Shown piece after piece: positions 28,351 to 37,036 of a stretch of 64,000 bases of DNA. The DNA is taken from the NCBI RefSeq assembly GCF_001083805.1, contig NZ_JXSK01000008.1, positions 62,001-126,000 of the forward strand, given 5' to 3'. A model generated the notes under the pieces. It saw only the letters and a program-made list of their open reading frames with translations, did not search any database and had not been told where the DNA came from. Made by a program: the position numbers and the translations under genes. The stretch's first letter is position 1; each line of letters opens with the position of its first letter. The DNA comes from Photorhabdus luminescens subsp. luminescens. Lineage in GTDB: Bacteria > Pseudomonadota > Gammaproteobacteria > Enterobacterales > Enterobacteriaceae.

Positions 28351-29835
28351 TCAATATCCTACTGCAAACCAAAATGCAGAGCTTTCAGTCTCATATGCGC
28401 AATAATTAAATCCTGTTACAGCTAATTGTTTTGCAACAACATTGTATGATGATTGCGGATTAGATTTATCACCCAATGTCAACGAAACATTTACACAGGC
28501 ATTAGGAAACTGAATTGGAAAATTAACGGGTGTATCATACGCTGCCCAATTCACGATCCCCCACTGATAAATCACTCCTGTATCCCCACATTTCCACCAA
28601 CCATTCACTGATTTCAAAGCTGTATTTTTATTTCCTTTAGCACTAATTAAGCTATCTACTTCTGCTTTTGTATACCCACTAATAACTCTGTCAGCAGGTT
28701 TATTTAATGTGTTATATTCCTGGGCCCAAGGTGTCCACGGATTATCATGGAATTGGCTACGTGTATATACCCGACTGCTGTTATAAACGAAATAACGTTG
28801 AATGATTCCGGCCGCTTTCAATACAATAAGCGAACCAGAGAGCGGCTCAGGATAATTGACGCCATTTTTAGCATGAGCATTATAATCCTGATAATAAATT
28901 CCTGGTGTTTTACAGTAATCCAAATTCACATTATCACCTAAACTAATCGCCTGCCCACTCAAAATATCCTGAGAAGTAATAGTGACATCCGTAGATAAAG
29001 ACTTTCCATTCACTTTGCGAATTCCCGCAATATATCGAGAATCAGCTTCTATTTTTGTATATGCGCCAATATCCTCAGCAGTAGGTTTATTCAGCGTATT
29101 ATATTCTCTGGTCCAAGGTGTCCACGGATTATCATGAAACTGGCTACGTGTATATACTCGACTACTATTATAAACAAAATAGCGTTGAACTACTCCGGCC
29201 GATTTCAATACAACAAGAGAACCAGCGAGAAATTCAGGGTAATTAAGGCCATTTTTAGCATGAGCATCATACTCTTGATGATAAATTCCCGGCGTTTTAT
29301 AGCTATTCAAATCCGCCTTTTCACCTAAGCTAATCGCCTGTCCACCCAAAATATCCTGAGAAGTAATAATGATATCCTCAGACAGTGCTTTCCCGTTAAT
29401 TTTTCGAGTATTGGGTACCTTGGTATTAACACTTTCACGCAATGAATTTACTATTTCCTGAGCAAGCTTTTGTGTAACAGCTAATGTATCACTATCGCCC
29501 ACCACATTAGTAAGCTGAACAACACCTTTTTGTGTTAATGAGGCATTTGGAACTTCTGTTGTAATTTTTTGTTTTAATGCCTTATTTAATTGCTCAGCTA
29601 ATTTAGCTATATCGCCATCATCCAGAATATCACTGCCAGATTGGGTCGCAATAAAATTAGCCACGACAGATGCTATTGTTGACGATTGACGTAATACCTT
29701 GTTTAGCAAATTACTAGTGATATTATCTGGTGGAAACCCAGCCTGCAAACTCTGATCTTGTTCATATTTATCCTGACTCACTATATTAGCATTATTACTA
29801 ATAGAAAAAGCTTTAAAATCATTCTTAGTACTCAT
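28351..29835 (-). CDS. Tail fibre with two pyocin-knob repeats and W-rich tip, module 8
   Basis: 494 residues, ATG at 29835. Shared N-terminus, two pyocin-knob repeats (residues about 150-275 and 280-400; GIYHQEYDAHAKNG, YPEFLAGSL, RYFVYNSSRVYTRSQFH, PWTPWTREYNTLNKPT), then a W-rich tip ([19 protein letters not shown], ending SAFWFAVGY). It is the most complete fibre in the array and shows what module 7 probably looked like. No Tfa gene follows. Confidence 0.86.
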   Translation of the reverse strand: MSTKNDFKAFSISNNANIVSQDKYEQDQSLQAGFPPDNITSNLLNKVLRQSSTIASVVANFIATQSGSDILDDGDIAKLAEQLNKALKQKITTEVPNASLTQKGVVQLTNVVGDSDTLAVTQKLAQEIVNSLRESVNTKVPNTRKINGKALSEDIIITSQDILGGQAISLGEKADLNSYKTPGIYHQEYDAHAKNGLNYPEFLAGSLVVLKSAGVVQRYFVYNSSRVYTRSQFHDNPWTPWTREYNTLNKPTAEDIGAYTKIEADSRYIAGIRKVNGKSLSTDVTITSQDILSGQAISLGDNVNLDYCKTPGIYYQDYNAHAKNGVNYPEPLSGSLIVLKAAGIIQRYFVYNSSRVYTRSQFHDNPWTPWAQEYNTLNKPADRVISGYTKAEVDSLISAKGNKNTALKSVNGWWKCGDTGVIYQWGIVNWAAYDTPVNFPIQFPNACVNVSLTLGDKSNPQSSYNVVAKQLAVTGFNYCAYETESSAFWFAVGY

Positions 29836-30129
29836 ATACACCCCTTAGATTAAATATCATTATTTAATTATTATTAAAGCAACCCACCATAATTTACGGC
29901 AGCCATAGTTTAATTCATAAAAATAATAATAAAATGTTCTTCTAAGTTAGAAGAATAATTATTTTTATATCATTGACAGCAAGAAAAAAAACCAACAAAT
30001 TTCAACTAAAATTATATTCAAACCATTCATATTCAACATCTATAATTATTTCACTTTGTCATTACTTATTTTTATATTCCAGACTAAATTTTTCAATATT
30101 CTAACCCTAGAAAAATAAAAACACTGTAT

Positions 30130-30200
30130 AAACGGCCTGTTTATTCAGGCCATTCAATATCAGGAACCAGTGAAGCATCTATCCTGTTTAGCACCGACAA
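30130..30200 (-). pseudogene. Tfa 3' remnant between modules 8 and 9
   Basis: The minus strand encodes only VLNRIDASLVPDIEWPE followed by a stop, i.e. the last 17 residues of a Tfa, with the GGCCTG hairpin next to it. The surrounding 29836-30417 holds the module 8 leader and no intact gene. Confidence 0.6.
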
Positions 30201-30417
30201 CTTCAATATTTTATTAATTAAAAGCGCAGCCTAAATAGACCGCGCTTTATCAATAATATGTCAAGACCATATGACTTTATTTCTACTTTAATAGCTTAAA
30301 GCAATTAACATCAGAAATGAATGAATTATCTTTGTTAGTAGTAAAAATATCTGCTGATTCTGATAAACCATTTTCATTCTCTACACAGTATTCATCCCTC
30401 AAAGGAATAATGTACTT

Positions 30418-31251
30418 TTAATATCCAATAGCCATCCAATGGACCGCTCGTGCCCGATAATCAGTGTTTAGCGCACCAACAGTTGTTGCTGTAAAAGATA
30501 CTGCTGTAATCTCACCAACTTCAACAAAACAACGATCTAAGATCGGAGACGAAGGTTTTTTTCTACCATCAGGTGTCGCAACCACCGTTGTACATGCACT
30601 AGGAAAGCGAATAGGAAAGTTGACCAAATAATTATCACTACCAGTTACAACCCCCCACTGATAGATTATTCCTGTATCACCACATTTCCACCAGCCATTT
30701 GCAGATTTTAAAGCTGTGTTTTTATTGCCATATCGAACATCAGATTCAGATTTAGCATAACTCCCTACATCCCCAGCACTTAGACTAATATCATTCGACA
30801 ACACTTTCCCATTCACCTTACGACTATTAGGTACTCTGGTATTAATATCTCCACGTAATGAATTTACTATTTCCTGAGCAAGCTTTTGTGTCACGGCCAA
30901 TATATCACTATTGCCAATGACATCAGTAAGCTGAACAACGCCTGTCTGGGTTAATGAAGCATTAGGAATTTCTGTTGTAATCTTTTGTTTTAATGCCTTA
31001 TTTAATTGCTCAGCAAGTTTGGCTACATCACCATTATCCATAATATCATCGCCAGATTGTGTCGCAATGAAGTTAGCCACAACAGATGATATAATTGACG
31101 ATTGACGTAATACCTTATTTAATATGTGAGGCGTCATAGAATATGGTGGAAACCCAGTTTGTAACTCCGGGCTCTCTTCATATCCTTGCTGGCTTATTAC
31201 ATTAGCATTACTATTAGTAGAAAAAGCTTTAAAATCATTCTTTTGACTCAT
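30418..31251 (-). CDS. Tail fibre with W-rich tip, module 9
   Basis: 277 residues, ATG at 31251. Shared N-terminus (KNDFKAFSTNSNANVISQ), TQTGVVQLTDVIGNSDILAV, RKVNGKVLSNDISLSAGDVG, then straight to the W-rich tip ([19 protein letters not shown], ending VHWMAIGY); the pyocin-knob repeats of modules 7 and 8 are absent. It is the first module in transcription direction. No Tfa follows. Confidence 0.85.
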   Translation of the reverse strand: MSQKNDFKAFSTNSNANVISQQGYEESPELQTGFPPYSMTPHILNKVLRQSSIISSVVANFIATQSGDDIMDNGDVAKLAEQLNKALKQKITTEIPNASLTQTGVVQLTDVIGNSDILAVTQKLAQEIVNSLRGDINTRVPNSRKVNGKVLSNDISLSAGDVGSYAKSESDVRYGNKNTALKSANGWWKCGDTGIIYQWGVVTGSDNYLVNFPIRFPSACTTVVATPDGRKKPSSPILDRCFVEVGEITAVSFTATTVGALNTDYRARAVHWMAIGY

Positions 31252-31671
31252 ATACACTCCTTAAATTGAATAATATTATCTTATGATAAACATATTAAAT
31301 TATTGTAAAAGTGACTTTTATTAATTCATTGCAACAATCATCCAGCTCATAAAAATAATAATAAAATCCCATTGCAACTTAAAGAATAAATTATCTCTAT
31401 ACAACTGATAGGAATAAATACCCAAATAAATTACAATCAAAAACACATCCAAAATAATTATATTCAACATTCGAGATTATTTTTCTGTTATCTTTCTTAT
31501 TTTAATTATCCTATTCGGAGAAATAATAATAAAAACGGAAAGTTAATAACCCCTTTAAGCACAGTTTTATCTTGCTAGATTTGTATCAAATCGATAGATC
31601 GCCTGATTCTGGCTGTTCAGTATCCCCCACAAGATACGCTCACTTTGTCACCTAAAACTCTTATACCCGTT
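31252..31671 (-). other. Module 9 leader and spacer
   Basis: 31252-31430 is the conserved fibre leader. The rest up to the ERIC element shows nothing recognisable. This is the outer edge of the fibre array. Confidence 0.4.
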
Positions 31672-31790
31672 ATCTTTCAAGTTGCCTCTTTGTTGGCTGC
31701 ACTCACTCACCCCGGTCACCTAGTTATCTATGCTCCCGGGGATTCGCTCCTTTGCCGTCGCGATGCATCTTGAAATCCATAGGGTATATA
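31672..31790. repeat. ERIC element 3
   Basis: Orientation as ERIC 1, bounded by TATACCCG and AGGGTATA; marks the right edge of the fibre array. Confidence 0.9.
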
Positions 31791-31830
31791 CAAAATTATT
31801 TTAATCTTTAAAATAATTTTTAAAAACCGC

Positions 31831-31858
31831 TTGACTCTGAAGTTTTTCTGATTAAAAT
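31831..31858 (+). promoter_or_regulatory. Sigma-70-type promoter of the small gene
   Basis: TTGACT (31831-31836) and TAAAAT (31853-31858) with a 16-base spacer, about 62 bases before the small open frame. Confidence 0.55.
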
Positions 31859-31919
31859 CACAGCCACAATTTAGATTTTCGTGAAACAAATCACATTTTA
31901 CCAATAAAGAGAGTTCATC

Positions 31920-31994
31920 ATGAAATCTGTTACATCTTTCATATCAAGCGTTCACAACGTTGTTGTCTACCTCTCAACATCTCGCTTTCTGTAA
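31920..31994 (+). CDS. Candidate 24-residue small protein
   Basis: Frame MKSVTSFISSVHNVVVYLST followed by SRFL and a TAA. It has AGAGAG before the ATG, a promoter upstream and an intrinsic terminator 23 bases downstream, so it looks like a self-contained transcription unit of about 175 nt. The middle is hydrophobic (VVVYL) but short for a membrane helix. It could be a small protein, or the unit could be an sRNA with an incidental frame. Not recognised. Confidence 0.4.
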   Translation: MKSVTSFISSVHNVVVYLSTSRFL

Positions 31995-32017
31995 GGCGAC
32001 TTTTTGATCGATGCGTG

Positions 32018-32043
32018 AAAAGCCAGTTTCCAAGCTGGCTTTT
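32018..32043 (+). terminator. Terminator of the small gene
   Basis: AAAAGCCAG and CTGGCTTTT form a perfect 9-bp stem with an 8-base loop; the 3' arm supplies the T run. Confidence 0.75.
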
Positions 32044-32332
32044 ATGTTCAGGGCTTAACCTCTGTCAAATTAACCCGCCAATCCATTTTTTTATTTCCTG
32101 GGTTATTTTTTACTTTCTTAATAAAATGACAGCAAGAAAACATCTGAAGATAAACCTGTTTCAGGAAATATTCTTTTATTTCCTGATTTCGTTTCAACTT
32201 TCTGCTAATAGTTGATGGACTTCAGTGCATTTTCCTTTAGAACAAGGATAATAGCGACTCACCCCCCCCTGAAAATGCACTTATTAGTTTAGCCGAATCT
32301 ATTTGTTATTAATAATCCAATGCGTTAAGAAT
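32044..32332. other. Intergenic spacer
   Basis: AT-rich; a 66-codon frame overlaps the terminator and is not credible. Nothing else seen. Confidence 0.35.
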
Positions 32333-33349
32333 TCATTTCTTCAATAAAGCAACTTCATCCGCGTTTTTCTGGCATAACAGAGTAAGATTAGTAATAGAAC
32401 GGGTAAGATTATCTATAGTACTCTCCAGCTTTTTAATATCCATTTCCAGTTGCTTATTTTTTATATCCAATGCACTCATTTTTTTCAATTCAGCATATAA
32501 TTGCTGACCATTTACCGCCTCCGTACTGTTCCTGGAAATATCCCCGGCAGCAACATTCACAATCTTACGTTGATTACCCGGTCTTCCTACAGAAACAACA
32601 TTCGATTTGCCGGCAACAGCATTTGCACCTAATGCAATGCTCCCGCTTGCTGTTACAGAGGCGTTTTGACCAATCGCGATTCCCTGTGACGCACTAACAC
32701 TAACTTTTTGCCCCACGACAATAGCAGACGAAGAGTCGGATCTAGAGTCTGATCCTAATACAATACTCTTACTTCCTGTTACAGAGGAGTTTTGACCAAT
32801 CACAATTGCCTGAGACCCACTGGCAGAAACCTTTTGCCCAAGAGCAATAGAAGACGAGCCGCTGGATACAGAACTATCTCCTAATGCAACACTCGCGCTT
32901 CCTGTTGCAGAGGAATTTTGACTAATTGCTACTGCTTGATTCCCTCTGGCAATAGCTTTTTTCCCCAGAGCAATAGCAGCCGAACCGCTGGATATAGAAT
33001 CTGATCCCAATGCAACACTTGAATTTCCTGTTGCAGTGGAGTTTTGACTAATTGCTACTGCCTGAACCGCGCTAGCAACAACCTTTTGCCCCAGGGCAAT
33101 AGAAGCTGAAGCACTAGATATAGAATCAGCGCCAATCGCAATTGGCCATATGACTTTATCATCCTTATTCTCTTTTCTACCCGCCAGTTGATTTTGCCCA
33201 ATAGCAATAGCACCCTCGCTAATTGATTTAGAAGCTAGTGGTGAAGCGCCAATTGCTACAGCATATATTGCTGGCGCTTCTGCATTTCCCACAACAACTG
33301 AATCTTTACCAACTGTTTGATCGGTTATATTCATATTCTCTGTAGACAT
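32333..33349 (-). CDS. YadA-head-like repeat protein without signal or anchor (long)
   Basis: 338 residues. About ten left-handed YadA-type head repeats (pattern S-x-A-I-A-L-G-x-x-x-x-A) run from residue 20 to 250; then a neck (SNVVSVGRPGNQRKIVNVAA, followed by GDIS and STEAVNGQQLY) and a C-terminal coiled coil (residues 285-338). The N-terminus MSTENMNITDQTVGKDSVV has no signal peptide and there is no C-terminal beta-barrel, so it is not a classic trimeric autotransporter. Ribosome site AAGAGG. It could be a trimeric fibre or an adhesin tip exported otherwise; adjacency to the fibre array favours the former, by inference. Confidence 0.75.
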   Translation of the reverse strand: MSTENMNITDQTVGKDSVVVGNAEAPAIYAVAIGASPLASKSISEGAIAIGQNQLAGRKENKDDKVIWPIAIGADSISSASASIALGQKVVASAVQAVAISQNSTATGNSSVALGSDSISSGSAAIALGKKAIARGNQAVAISQNSSATGSASVALGDSSVSSGSSSIALGQKVSASGSQAIVIGQNSSVTGSKSIVLGSDSRSDSSSAIVVGQKVSVSASQGIAIGQNASVTASGSIALGANAVAGKSNVVSVGRPGNQRKIVNVAAGDISRNSTEAVNGQQLYAELKKMSALDIKNKQLEMDIKKLESTIDNLTRSITNLTLLCQKNADEVALLKK

Positions 33350-33379
33350 ATATACCTCTTAATTTAGAAATTAGATTAT

Positions 33380-33425
33380 TATACCCGTCATCTTTCAAGT
33401 TGCCTCTTTGTTGATAGGATATATC
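33380..33425. repeat. Internally deleted ERIC element
   Basis: Keeps the first 34 bases (TATACCCGTCATCTTTCAAG and on to TTTGTTG) and the last dozen (ATAGGATATAT) of ERIC but lacks about 80 central bases. Confidence 0.7.
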
Positions 33426-33477
33426 ATATATTCTCAGCCTAATAGCCAAGAATATATGAAACAACAACCAACAGATA

Positions 33478-34116
33478 TTAATAATTCAATGCATCAAGAA
33501 GTCGTTTCTTCAGTGCTGCAACATCATCCACACTATTCTGAACCAGCAAAGTAAGATTAGCTATATCGCTTTCCAAAGATTGAATCTTCTCTTCCAATTC
33601 CTTATTCTTCGCATCCAATAATATATCAATCCTTGCCGATTCAGCATGTAACTGCTGACCATTAACCGCCTCAGTACTGTGATTTGAAATATCCCCAGCC
33701 GCAACATGTATAATCTTACGTTCATGGCCGGTTTTTCCTACAGAAACAACATTCGGTTTATTAGCAATAGAATCTGCGCCTAATGCAATGCTCCCCTTTT
33801 CTGTTGCAGAGGAGTGTTGACCAATTGCCACCGCTTGAGCCGCACTAGCAGTCACCTTTTGTCCCAGAGCGATAGAAGCCAAGCCGTTGGATACAGAATC
33901 AGCGCCAATCGCAATAGGCCAAACGACTTTCGCATCACCTTGTTTACCCGCAAGTTGATTTTGCCCAATGGCAATAGCCGCTTCACTGATGGTTTTAGAA
34001 TTTCGGGATGAAGCGCCAATTGCGATAGAATGTACTGCTGGCGCTTCTGCATGTCCAAGTACAACTGAATCCTTACCCGTTGTTTGTTCAGCTACATCGA
34101 TATTTTCAATAGACAT
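33478..34116 (-). CDS. YadA-head-like repeat protein without signal or anchor (short)
   Basis: 212-residue paralogue of the gene at 32333-33349. Same N-terminus (IENIDVAEQTTGKDSVVLGH), same QNQLAG and VVWPIAIGADS segments, same neck (VVSVGKTGHERKIIHVAAGD) and coiled coil, but four to five fewer head repeats. Ribosome site AAGAGG 7 bases before ATG. It again lacks a signal and anchor. The two differ mainly by repeat number, as expected from unequal crossing-over after duplication. Confidence 0.75.
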   Translation of the reverse strand: MSIENIDVAEQTTGKDSVVLGHAEAPAVHSIAIGASSRNSKTISEAAIAIGQNQLAGKQGDAKVVWPIAIGADSVSNGLASIALGQKVTASAAQAVAIGQHSSATEKGSIALGADSIANKPNVVSVGKTGHERKIIHVAAGDISNHSTEAVNGQQLHAESARIDILLDAKNKELEEKIQSLESDIANLTLLVQNSVDDVAALKKRLLDALNY

Positions 34117-34899
34117 ATTAAACCTCTTAATTTATAAATTAAATAACCATGCGTTGTTTGAAACTTAATAAAGTGTGCAACAGAATATGATATGGATTAC
34201 GTGAACTCGTTTCTCATATCAAAACTTAAATTAACGTTATATTTATTCCGCCGACAATATTAGATATAAATGCCAACTTGTAAATAAATTAAAATTATTG
34301 GATGGTGGAATACATTGCATGGAATTTATTTAATGCATTATCAAGCTTTATGGAATATATATTCCACAAAGTCCATTACAACCAATTAATCAATCATTTC
34401 CATATTAATGGATTTTTATATACTTAATCTAAATGAACATAGGATAAGATTTTATTATTAACCTTAAATTGTTTAAGAAATAATTATCAAATATATATTT
34501 AACACTCTGAAAATACAATCACATTTGATTAATTATAATTTTAATAATAAATACTCTCAATGAAATTTTTTACCACTAATGATTTCGCAGCCTTCATAGA
34601 CGATAATTCACTAACTAAATAAATTCCCAATAAGCTGTTGAAAGTTTATAATCTATTAGCCAAAAAAATTTCTTAATATCAATGATAAGAATCTTGAAGA
34701 TAACTTATCATTTGGTTTATTAACCGAGGTAACATGTATTGAGTGATAAGCGACTCATCAAAATGCAGAATAATGGCAGAGCGTTTTCATAAATCTGGCA
34801 CAGTATCAAATATAACCATGAGAGAAATTAATGTACTGGTTAAACAAGATAAAAACGTGAATCACTCTTCATCTGATGTAATAACGGGGAAGCGCATAA
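34117..34899. other. AT-rich spacer between accessory and cobalamin regions
   Basis: Nearly 800 bases with no family-like reading frame. A 44-codon frame at 34773-34907 overlaps the end of btuR and is not supported. This marks the boundary of the accessory region. Confidence 0.4.
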
Positions 34900-35457
34900 T
34901 TAAGTGAAAGCATATTTTACGGAACGCATTTCACTAATAGTATCCGCCAGTTCAATTAATTCAACAGGGTAATCTTGTCCGGTAATGATCACCGTTTGAT
35001 TAATTGGTCGTTCGCTTAATCCCTTGATAATTTCATCAAGGGATAAATAACCATTACTTATCATATAAGTTAGTTCACCGAGCACTACCAATGATAATTC
35101 AGGATCACGCATCATACGCAGCGCGTGCTGCCAAACCGCAGTACAAACAGCAATATCTTTAGTACGATTTTGCGTTTCTCCAGCCAAGTTCATTGATATT
35201 AGTTGAAATTCTACCCCATGCTGCTGTAACAAAACACGCTCACCGGCTGACCATTCATCCCTAATAAACTGGATAACACCGGCCTTTAATCTATGACCCA
35301 ACGCTCGCGTAACCGTTCCCATTGCTGCGGTGGTTCTCCCCCTACCGTTACCAGTATAGATAATGATAATTCCCCGACTTTCCTGAGCGGCTGCGACTTG
35401 TGCCATAAATCTCTCTTTTTGCCGCTGTTTTCTCTGTTTATATCGTTCCTCGCTCAT
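34900..35457 (-). CDS. btuR: Corrinoid adenosyltransferase BtuR/CobA-type, altered active site
   Basis: Family that transfers the 5'-deoxyadenosyl group of ATP to cob(I)alamin or cobyrinate diamide. 185 residues, lacking the last 8-10 of E. coli BtuR (196). N-terminus SEERYKQRKQRQKERF and YTGNGRGRTTAAMG are recognisable, but the P-loop is GNGRGRT where the family has GNGKGKT, and VVLGELTYM has Gly where the family has Asp (LLDELTYM). Both lysines of the ATP loop are Arg. Either it is catalytically impaired or the change is tolerated. Last gene of cobA-cobD-pduX-P2 dehydrogenase-btuR. Confidence 0.85.
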   Translation of the reverse strand: MSEERYKQRKQRQKERFMAQVAAAQESRGIIIIYTGNGRGRTTAAMGTVTRALGHRLKAGVIQFIRDEWSAGERVLLQQHGVEFQLISMNLAGETQNRTKDIAVCTAVWQHALRMMRDPELSLVVLGELTYMISNGYLSLDEIIKGLSERPINQTVIITGQDYPVELIELADTISEMRSVKYAFT

Positions 35458-35475
35458 TTGCCCAGCTCCAATATA

Positions 35476-36159
35476 TTAGTCAGTCAAAGAACAACTGTTC
35501 GTTTTGTCTGTATTTGCTTGAGATGATTCAGAGAATAATGTTTCTACTACCTGATCAACTTGTTGACGATCTTGGCTGACCAACGATTGTATTAATCGCT
35601 CATTAGTGAAAAACCGTTCCCAAAAGTGACGACGTGCCGCCAAATGATGAAAATGTCGCTTTACCCGTTGACGAAGTGTTCCACCATAAGCAGCCAGACG
35701 ACCAAGATGCATCGGTAACAACCGTTCGAGTTTTTCACGCCATAATCTAACCAATACCGGCGCATTACCCCCGGAGGAGATAGCAATTACCAGCGGTGAG
35801 CGATCAATCACTGACGGCGTGATAAAACTGGCTTGCTGCGGCTCATCCACCACATTACAAAAAATACGGCGCTCCGTCGCACAATCATTCACATAGCCAT
35901 TCACCGCTGTATCATTAGTGGCAGCAATAACCAGCCAACAACGTTCAAGCCAGTGAGGCTCAAACTCTCCGTGAATGAGTGTTACTTGGCCGTTATCCGC
36001 CCATATCTTAAATTGCGAGGTAAATTCTCTTGCATTAACTAATAGATGCGCGCCAGCGTCTAATAACAAACGCGCTTTACGCTCCGCGACCTGACCTCCT
36101 CCAACCAGCAGACAGGTTTTATCCCGGATCTGACAAAACATCGGCAAATAATCCAACAT
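35476..36159 (-). CDS. Precorrin-2 dehydrogenase/sirohydrochlorin ferrochelatase (CysG N-terminal half)
   Basis: Stand-alone version of the NAD-dependent half of siroheme synthase: oxidises precorrin-2 to sirohydrochlorin and may chelate metal. Start at 36159 follows AGGAGGGG; 227 residues. The Rossmann motif [26 protein letters not shown], and [20 protein letters not shown] are clear. The methyltransferase half is a separate gene (cobA, same operon). It would feed the anaerobic pathway by giving CbiK its substrate, sirohydrochlorin. Confidence 0.85.
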   Translation of the reverse strand: MLDYLPMFCQIRDKTCLLVGGGQVAERKARLLLDAGAHLLVNAREFTSQFKIWADNGQVTLIHGEFEPHWLERCWLVIAATNDTAVNGYVNDCATERRIFCNVVDEPQQASFITPSVIDRSPLVIAISSGGNAPVLVRLWREKLERLLPMHLGRLAAYGGTLRQRVKRHFHHLAARRHFWERFFTNERLIQSLVSQDRQQVDQVVETLFSESSQANTDKTNSCSLTD

Positions 36160-36175
36160 AAGTCCCCTCCTACAG

Positions 36176-37036
36176 TTAACGCACACCGCCCGGTATCATG
36201 GTCAGCAAGTGCTGACGAGGATAAAAACGCGTGACGCCTCGGTGTTTCAACCACCAGCATAGGTATTCAACATCATGATGGCGACGATCGCACAATAACC
36301 CGACAACACTGCCACTATGAGCAACGTTCAGCCCGTAGATCCCACTCCGTTCTACTAGTTCCAACAAGCTGTCAAATGCAGGTTTTACCGACAACTTTTG
36401 ATTGGCCTGCGCACTGAGCGTCGTGGCTTCTCCCAATCTGAGACAATTCCGTGTCGCAACAGCCTGACAAAATAGTTTCCAGGCATGCTCTAGCATTGCG
36501 GCATTCTCCAGTAATGTCGGATGGCGATTTAAACGGTGATAATCAGCAGTAATCAAAGTTGCCGGACTTTCCAATAACAAAATGTCTATGGGCGGCTGCC
36601 AGTCACAGGCAATTTGAGTTTTACCTGTTTGATGATCGAACAAGGTAAGCTGGCTGAACAACGTGCTATCAGTAGGTTCAAGCTGTACGCAAAAGCTAGC
36701 CAGTGTCGTTTCATCAACGGTTTCCCCCAGATAACGCGCCGTCGCCAGCGCCGTAGCGGCAATATCCGCGGTACTACTTGCCAGCCCTTTTGCCACCGGG
36801 ATCGTAGAGGTAAAGGAGATCCGTAAACCTCGCGCCATCTCCACCGACAAACCAAAATACGCCAGTACAATTTTCACCATTTGGCGCATACGGGGACGTT
36901 CATCTTTTCCCGGTACGCCATCTGTAACAGATACCTCGCTGAACCAATTCACCGGACAAGAGATCAATTTCTCACCGCCAAGGACCCATCCCTGGATAAG
37001 TTCACCACATGATGCCGGACAACGAGCTTTAGCCAT
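36176..37036 (-). CDS. pduX: L-threonine kinase PduX
   Basis: GHMP-family kinase making L-threonine-phosphate, the substrate of CobD for the aminopropanol arm of cobalamin. Start at 37036 ([20 protein letters not shown]) overlaps the cobD stop by 8 bases (ATGGCTAA), so translation is coupled; 286 residues, like Salmonella PduX minus its first dozen. The GHMP motif [12 protein letters not shown] is intact, as are LEPTDSTLF and [14 protein letters not shown]. Found here with cobalamin genes rather than in a pdu operon. Confidence 0.9.
   Translation of the reverse strand: MAKARCPASCGELIQGWVLGGEKLISCPVNWFSEVSVTDGVPGKDERPRMRQMVKIVLAYFGLSVEMARGLRISFTSTIPVAKGLASSTADIAATALATARYLGETVDETTLASFCVQLEPTDSTLFSQLTLFDHQTGKTQIACDWQPPIDILLLESPATLITADYHRLNRHPTLLENAAMLEHAWKLFCQAVATRNCLRLGEATTLSAQANQKLSVKPAFDSLLELVERSGIYGLNVAHSGSVVGLLCDRRHHDVEYLCWWLKHRGVTRFYPRQHLLTMIPGGVR

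Noticed and set aside
32015..32215. 66-codon plus-strand frame after the small gene
   Set aside because: Begins within the terminator hairpin, has no ribosome site, and looks like chance in AT-rich DNA.
32333..33349. Regular repeats that might be taken for a CRISPR array or satellite
   Set aside because: The period is the codon-level repeat of YadA head motifs in an open coding frame; there are no conserved repeat/unique spacer units.
34773..34907. 44-codon plus-strand frame (MAERFHKSGTVSNI...)
   Set aside because: It overlaps the end of btuR, lies in AT-rich spacer, and has no ribosome site or recognisable pattern.
36586..36870. 94-codon frame inside pduX on the same strand
   Set aside because: Lies entirely inside a well-supported gene in another frame and has no family features; similar nested frames over cob/cbi genes were dropped for the same reason.
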